Below are positions 5,179-6,132 of a DNA stretch of 6,132 bases, one piece after another; the stretch's first letter is position 1, and each line of letters opens with the position of its first letter. Origin of the DNA: Thiobacillus sp. (GTDB lineage: Bacteria > Pseudomonadota > Gammaproteobacteria > Burkholderiales > Thiobacillaceae); assembly GCF_024708915.1 (NCBI RefSeq), contig NZ_JANJXQ010000238.1, positions 1 through 6,132 on the forward strand. The letters are read 5' to 3'. Both the position numbers and the translations under genes were made by a program. The notes beneath the pieces are model-generated. The model saw only the letters and a program-made list of their open reading frames with translations. It searched no databases and was not told the DNA's origin.

Positions 5179-6132
5179 ATGATTCGTCGCATCATCAGCA
5201 AAGTATTCGGCCGCAAATCGCGTGCCTCCGGCGCGCAGATCCTGCCGCAGCCCAAACACGGCATCCGCCGCGAGCAGATCGACGACTGCGCGCTGAAAAC
5301 CTGCGAAACGCTGGCGCAGGCCGGCTTCAAGGGCTATCTGGTGGGCGGCGCGGTGCGCGACCTGCTGCTGGGCAAGACGCCGAAGGACTTCGACGTCGCC
5401 ACCGACGCCACCCCGGAAGAAGTGCGGCGGCTGTTCCGCCGCTCGCGCATCATCGGGCGGCGCTTCCAGATCGTGCACGTGATGTGCGGCCGCGTCACCA
5501 TCGAGGTCACCACCTTCCGCGCCAACGGCCAGAAGGAAGCGGAGGAGGAGGACGAGCACGCTCCCGCCGACAGGTCGCCGGGAGCGCACAAGCGGCTCAC
5601 CGACGAGCACGGGCGGCTCTTGTCCGACAACGTGTTCGGCGACATGGCGGACGACGCCGCGCGCCGCGACTTCACCATCAACGCGCTGTATTACGATCCC
5701 GCGCGCGAGGAAGTGCACGACTACTTCGGCGGCGTGGCCGACTGCAAGAAGCATGTGCTGCGCATGATCGGCGATCCAGAGACGCGCTTCCGCGAAGACC
5801 CGGTACGCATGCTGCGCGCCGCGCGCCTTGCCGCCAAGCTCGATTTCCACATCGATCCCGACACCCGCAAGCCGGTGGCGACGCTGGCGCCGCTCTTGGC
5901 CAACATCCCGCGCGCGCGCATCTTCGACGAGGCGCTGAAGCTGCTGATGTCGGGCCATGCCCTGCGCGGCGTCCACCAGTTGCGCGCCGAAGGCCTGCAC
6001 CACGGCATGCTGCCGCTGCTCGATACGATACTGGACGACCCTACCGGCGAGCGCTTCATCACCGCCGCGCTGAAAACCACCGACGCACGTATCGCGCAGG
6101 ACAAGCCGGCCTCGCCGGCATTTCTGTTCGGC
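5179..6132 (+). CDS. pcnB: Poly(A) polymerase I PcnB, N-terminal 318 residues (partial)
   Basis: The frame is open from ATG 5179 to the window end. The start gives MIRRIISKVFGRKSRA, a basic N-terminus. The class II nucleotidyltransferase core follows: LVGGAVRDLLLGKTPKDFDV with metal-binding D70 and D72, then RRFQIVHVMCG and TIEVTTFR with E109 as likely third carboxylate. Next come DNVFGDMADDAARRDFTIN (about 150-168), DYFGGVADC, and the family block IGDPETRFREDPVRMLRAAR (about 197-216). The early helical domain reaches FLFG at the edge. The strong likeness to E. coli PAP I (KDFDV, NVFG, RREDFTIN-like blocks, RIFDEALKLL) favours poly(A) polymerase over CCA-adding enzyme. It adds 3' poly(A) tails that mark RNAs for decay. 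No Shine-Dalgarno is visible. Many betaproteobacteria have folK just downstream, which cannot be checked here. Confidence 0.93.
   Translation, partial: MIRRIISKVFGRKSRASGAQILPQPKHGIRREQIDDCALKTCETLAQAGFKGYLVGGAVRDLLLGKTPKDFDVATDATPEEVRRLFRRSRIIGRRFQIVHVMCGRVTIEVTTFRANGQKEAEEEDEHAPADRSPGAHKRLTDEHGRLLSDNVFGDMADDAARRDFTINALYYDPAREEVHDYFGGVADCKKHVLRMIGDPETRFREDPVRMLRAARLAAKLDFHIDPDTRKPVATLAPLLANIPRARIFDEALKLLMSGHALRGVHQLRAEGLHHGMLPLLDTILDDPTGERFITAALKTTDARIAQDKPASPAFLFG

Noticed and set aside
4202..5182. 326-residue + strand frame overlapping btuD
   Set aside because: It is out of frame with the complete ABC ATPase and has an Arg/Ala/Pro-rich composition; a frame shadow.
5152..6003. 283-residue minus-strand frame opposite pcnB
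   Set aside because: The + strand carries an unmistakable PcnB; the antisense product has no motif.

Overview
The window reads as ordinary chromosome of a GC-rich proteobacterium, most probably a betaproteobacterium. The reasons are the strong G/C bias at third codon positions, the cbb3-oxidase assembly pair ccoI-ccoS, a PcnB of the beta/gammaproteobacterial kind, and a cobalamin/siderophore-type ABC importer. This is judged from protein resemblance alone; no database was searched. Every gene I accept lies on the + strand, and the long minus-strand reading frames are shadows of GC-rich genes.

Layout. (1) 1-326: the last 49 residues of a copper-type P-type ATPase (CcoI/FixI) followed after 2 bases by complete ccoS; both serve cbb3 cytochrome oxidase biogenesis. 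(2) 380-1836: a cytoplasmic DsbA-fold protein with a CSWC active site, overlapping by 4 bases (ATGA) an amidohydrolase that carries a signal peptide. (3) 1870-2532: an exported, probably lipid-anchored cyclophilin-type prolyl isomerase. (4) 2541-3467: a BtuC/FecCD permease whose full-length form has no ATG, GTG or TTG start. A CTG 7 bases after an AAGG is the best start, and the first GTG would remove the first membrane helix. (5) 3492-4292: a foreign-looking module consisting of a perfect palindrome, a PIN-domain toxin, an overlapping ribbon-helix-helix antitoxin, and what looks like the broken tail of a second antitoxin or regulator gene. (6) 4316-5138: another perfect palindrome, then the ATPase (BtuD type) that should partner the permease. 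(7) 5179-6132: the first 318 residues of poly(A) polymerase I (pcnB), with a consensus TATAAT overlapping the btuD stop codon.

How they fit. The most striking arrangement is that the permease and ATPase of one importer are about 0.94 kb apart, separated by a toxin-antitoxin cassette plus gene debris. The simplest reading is that a once contiguous btuCD pair was interrupted by a mobile toxin-antitoxin module, after which btuD had to acquire its own expression signals. The substrate-binding protein (BtuF-like) is not in the window. I see no CRISPR array, tRNA, rRNA, insertion-sequence transposase, or convincing riboswitch or intrinsic terminator. There is no clear evidence for a wholly new system. 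The non-ATG start, the interrupted transporter operon, the two palindromes and the antitoxin relic are the items worth following up.
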